A DNA stretch of 64,000 bases from Lachnospiraceae bacterium (lineage in GTDB: Bacteria; Bacillota; Clostridia; Lachnospirales; Lachnospiraceae). Both the position numbers and the translations under genes were made by a program. Positions 63,325-64,000 of this stretch are shown piece after piece. The stretch covers positions 62,001 to 126,000 of the forward strand of contig SVEZ01000008.1 in the NCBI GenBank assembly GCA_015057115.1, written 5' to 3'. Every line of letters begins with the position of its first letter. Positions within the stretch are counted from its first letter, which is position 1. Below the pieces are notes generated by a model. That model saw only the letters and a program-made list of their open reading frames with translations, was not told where the DNA came from and did no database searches.

Positions 63325-64000
63325 TCATACTTCCCTTCGAAGCTTCTGCAAAATCCGGTATAACATTCCCACGGAAACCGCCATCATAATAACCTCGGTT
63401 ATTGGCTGTGCCCAAATCATTCCGCCAAAAGCGAAGAAATGATTTAAGATTAGCAACAACGGCACATAGAGAATTAACTGTCGCACCAAAGTAATGCCAA
63501 AGGCGTATTGCGGTTTTCCCATGGCCTGAAAGGAGGTACGGCTCATGGATACCGCACCCACAAAAGGCAGAATGCACATAATGGTTCGAAGCACTCTGCT
63601 TCCCACGGCGATAACCTCTGGATTTTCTGTAAAAATGCCAATAAGCTGGGGTGCAAAAATGCCGAAAACAAGCATTACACAAGCTTCAATACTGCTGACC
63701 ACCGTAAGTCCTGCCCGCAAAACCTGCAACATACGGTTGTAATTTTTCGCTCCGTAATTATATCCCATTAATGGCTGTACGCCGGAGGCCATTCCCTGAT
63801 AAATGTAATTTCCCAAAGTCATAATCTTCTGCGCAATTCCCATGGCAGCCACCGTCAACTCTCCGTAGCCCACCGCCAGATTGTTGTTGACAATGTAGGC
63901 AACAGAACTAAGAAGAGTTTCCAAAGTCGCAGGAACACCTACCCAGAAGATTTCTTTTAAAATCTCCTTGGTGGGACGTATGTAATTCCACCGCATCTTT
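63325..64000 (-). CDS. MATE family efflux transporter, N-terminal part beyond the edge
   Basis: At least 223 residues of the C-terminal half of a ~450-residue transporter, with VGVPATLETLLSSVAYIVNN and MASGVQPLMGYNYGA, typical of MATE. The frame is open to the right edge of the window, so the apparent Met start at 63996 is internal. It probably exports drugs or cations. Confidence 0.85.
   Translation of the reverse strand, partial: KMRWNYIRPTKEILKEIFWVGVPATLETLLSSVAYIVNNNLAVGYGELTVAAMGIAQKIMTLGNYIYQGMASGVQPLMGYNYGAKNYNRMLQVLRAGLTVVSSIEACVMLVFGIFAPQLIGIFTENPEVIAVGSRVLRTIMCILPFVGAVSMSRTSFQAMGKPQYAFGITLVRQLILYVPLLLILNHFFAFGGMIWAQPITEVIMMAVSVGMLYRILQKLRREV

Overview
The window looks like a chromosome segment of an anaerobic, amino-acid-fermenting Clostridia member, most likely Lachnospiraceae or a close relative. 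This rests on gene content: a selenium-dependent D-proline reductase cluster, selA/selB with selenium accessory genes, a Re-type citrate synthase, methionine gamma-lyase, a sporadic GLUG-repeat surface protein, and Firmicutes-type promoters and ribosome binding sites. The placement is inferred from families, not from a marker gene. I see no rRNA, tRNA, CRISPR array, phage or intact insertion sequence.

Layout. 1-1435: 5' part of a secreted GLUG-repeat protein running off the left edge. 1.4-2.1 kb: GC-rich repeat-filled spacer. 2.1-11.9 kb: minus-strand housekeeping and transport genes (AEC carrier, membrane-anchored unknown, type Ic aspartate aminotransferase, free-Met-sulfoxide reductase, RarA, a short pyruvate kinase, TSUP permease, aspartate:alanine-type exchanger, EamA). 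12.2-15.5 kb: a large TPR / degenerate GGDEF / HD-GYP signalling protein. 15.6-18.5 kb: proline racemase (prdF) and a TSUP-like permease, with tandem repeat arrays on both sides of prdF. 18.8-22.6 kb (plus): XRE-cupin regulator, POT-family peptide transporter, YcxB-like protein, LysR regulator. 22.8-28.5 kb (plus): prdC, prdA, a small CBO2463-type gene, prdB (in-frame UGA = selenocysteine), prdD, prdE. 28.7-29.8 kb: a decayed GNAT toxin-antitoxin pair and a gene remnant. 29.8-37.0 kb: selenium island (LysR, selenium-type cysteine desulfurase, YedE, YedF/TusA, DUF3343, selB, selA). 37.1-41.7 kb: Panacea-domain antitoxin-like protein, P1 peptidase, BlaR1/BlaI-like pair, msrA. 41.8-46.9 kb: Re-citrate synthase, GntR, aconitase, NAD-type isocitrate dehydrogenase. 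47.1-48.3 kb: methionine gamma-lyase. 48.5-58.3 kb: tig-clpP-clpX-lon-engB followed by a zinc/manganese ABC transporter and an AI-2E-family protein. 58.5-62.0 kb: two paralogous secreted HEYxHYLT proteins and a small membrane protein. 62.3 kb to the end: EamA and a partial MATE transporter.

How it fits together. Peptides enter through the POT carrier. PrdF converts L- to D-proline. PrdC probably passes electrons to the PrdA/PrdB reductase, which makes 5-aminovalerate and regenerates NAD+. YedE, YedF, the cysteine desulfurase, SelA and SelB supply selenocysteine for PrdB, although selD and the Sec tRNA (selC) were not found here. The Re-citrate synthase operon is an oxidative half TCA cycle leading to 2-oxoglutarate and glutamate.

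The most interesting signals are a beta motif shared by the PrdC C-terminus and the PrdA linker; PrdD and PrdE as a PrdA split exactly at the pyruvoyl cleavage site; a LysR gene and promoter dyad next to prd where C. difficile uses PrdR; a family of long intergenic hairpins; clean operators for the Panacea, BlaI and GntR regulators; and the tandem HEYxHYLT proteins. All coordinates, motifs and starts come from reading the sequence. No database search was run.
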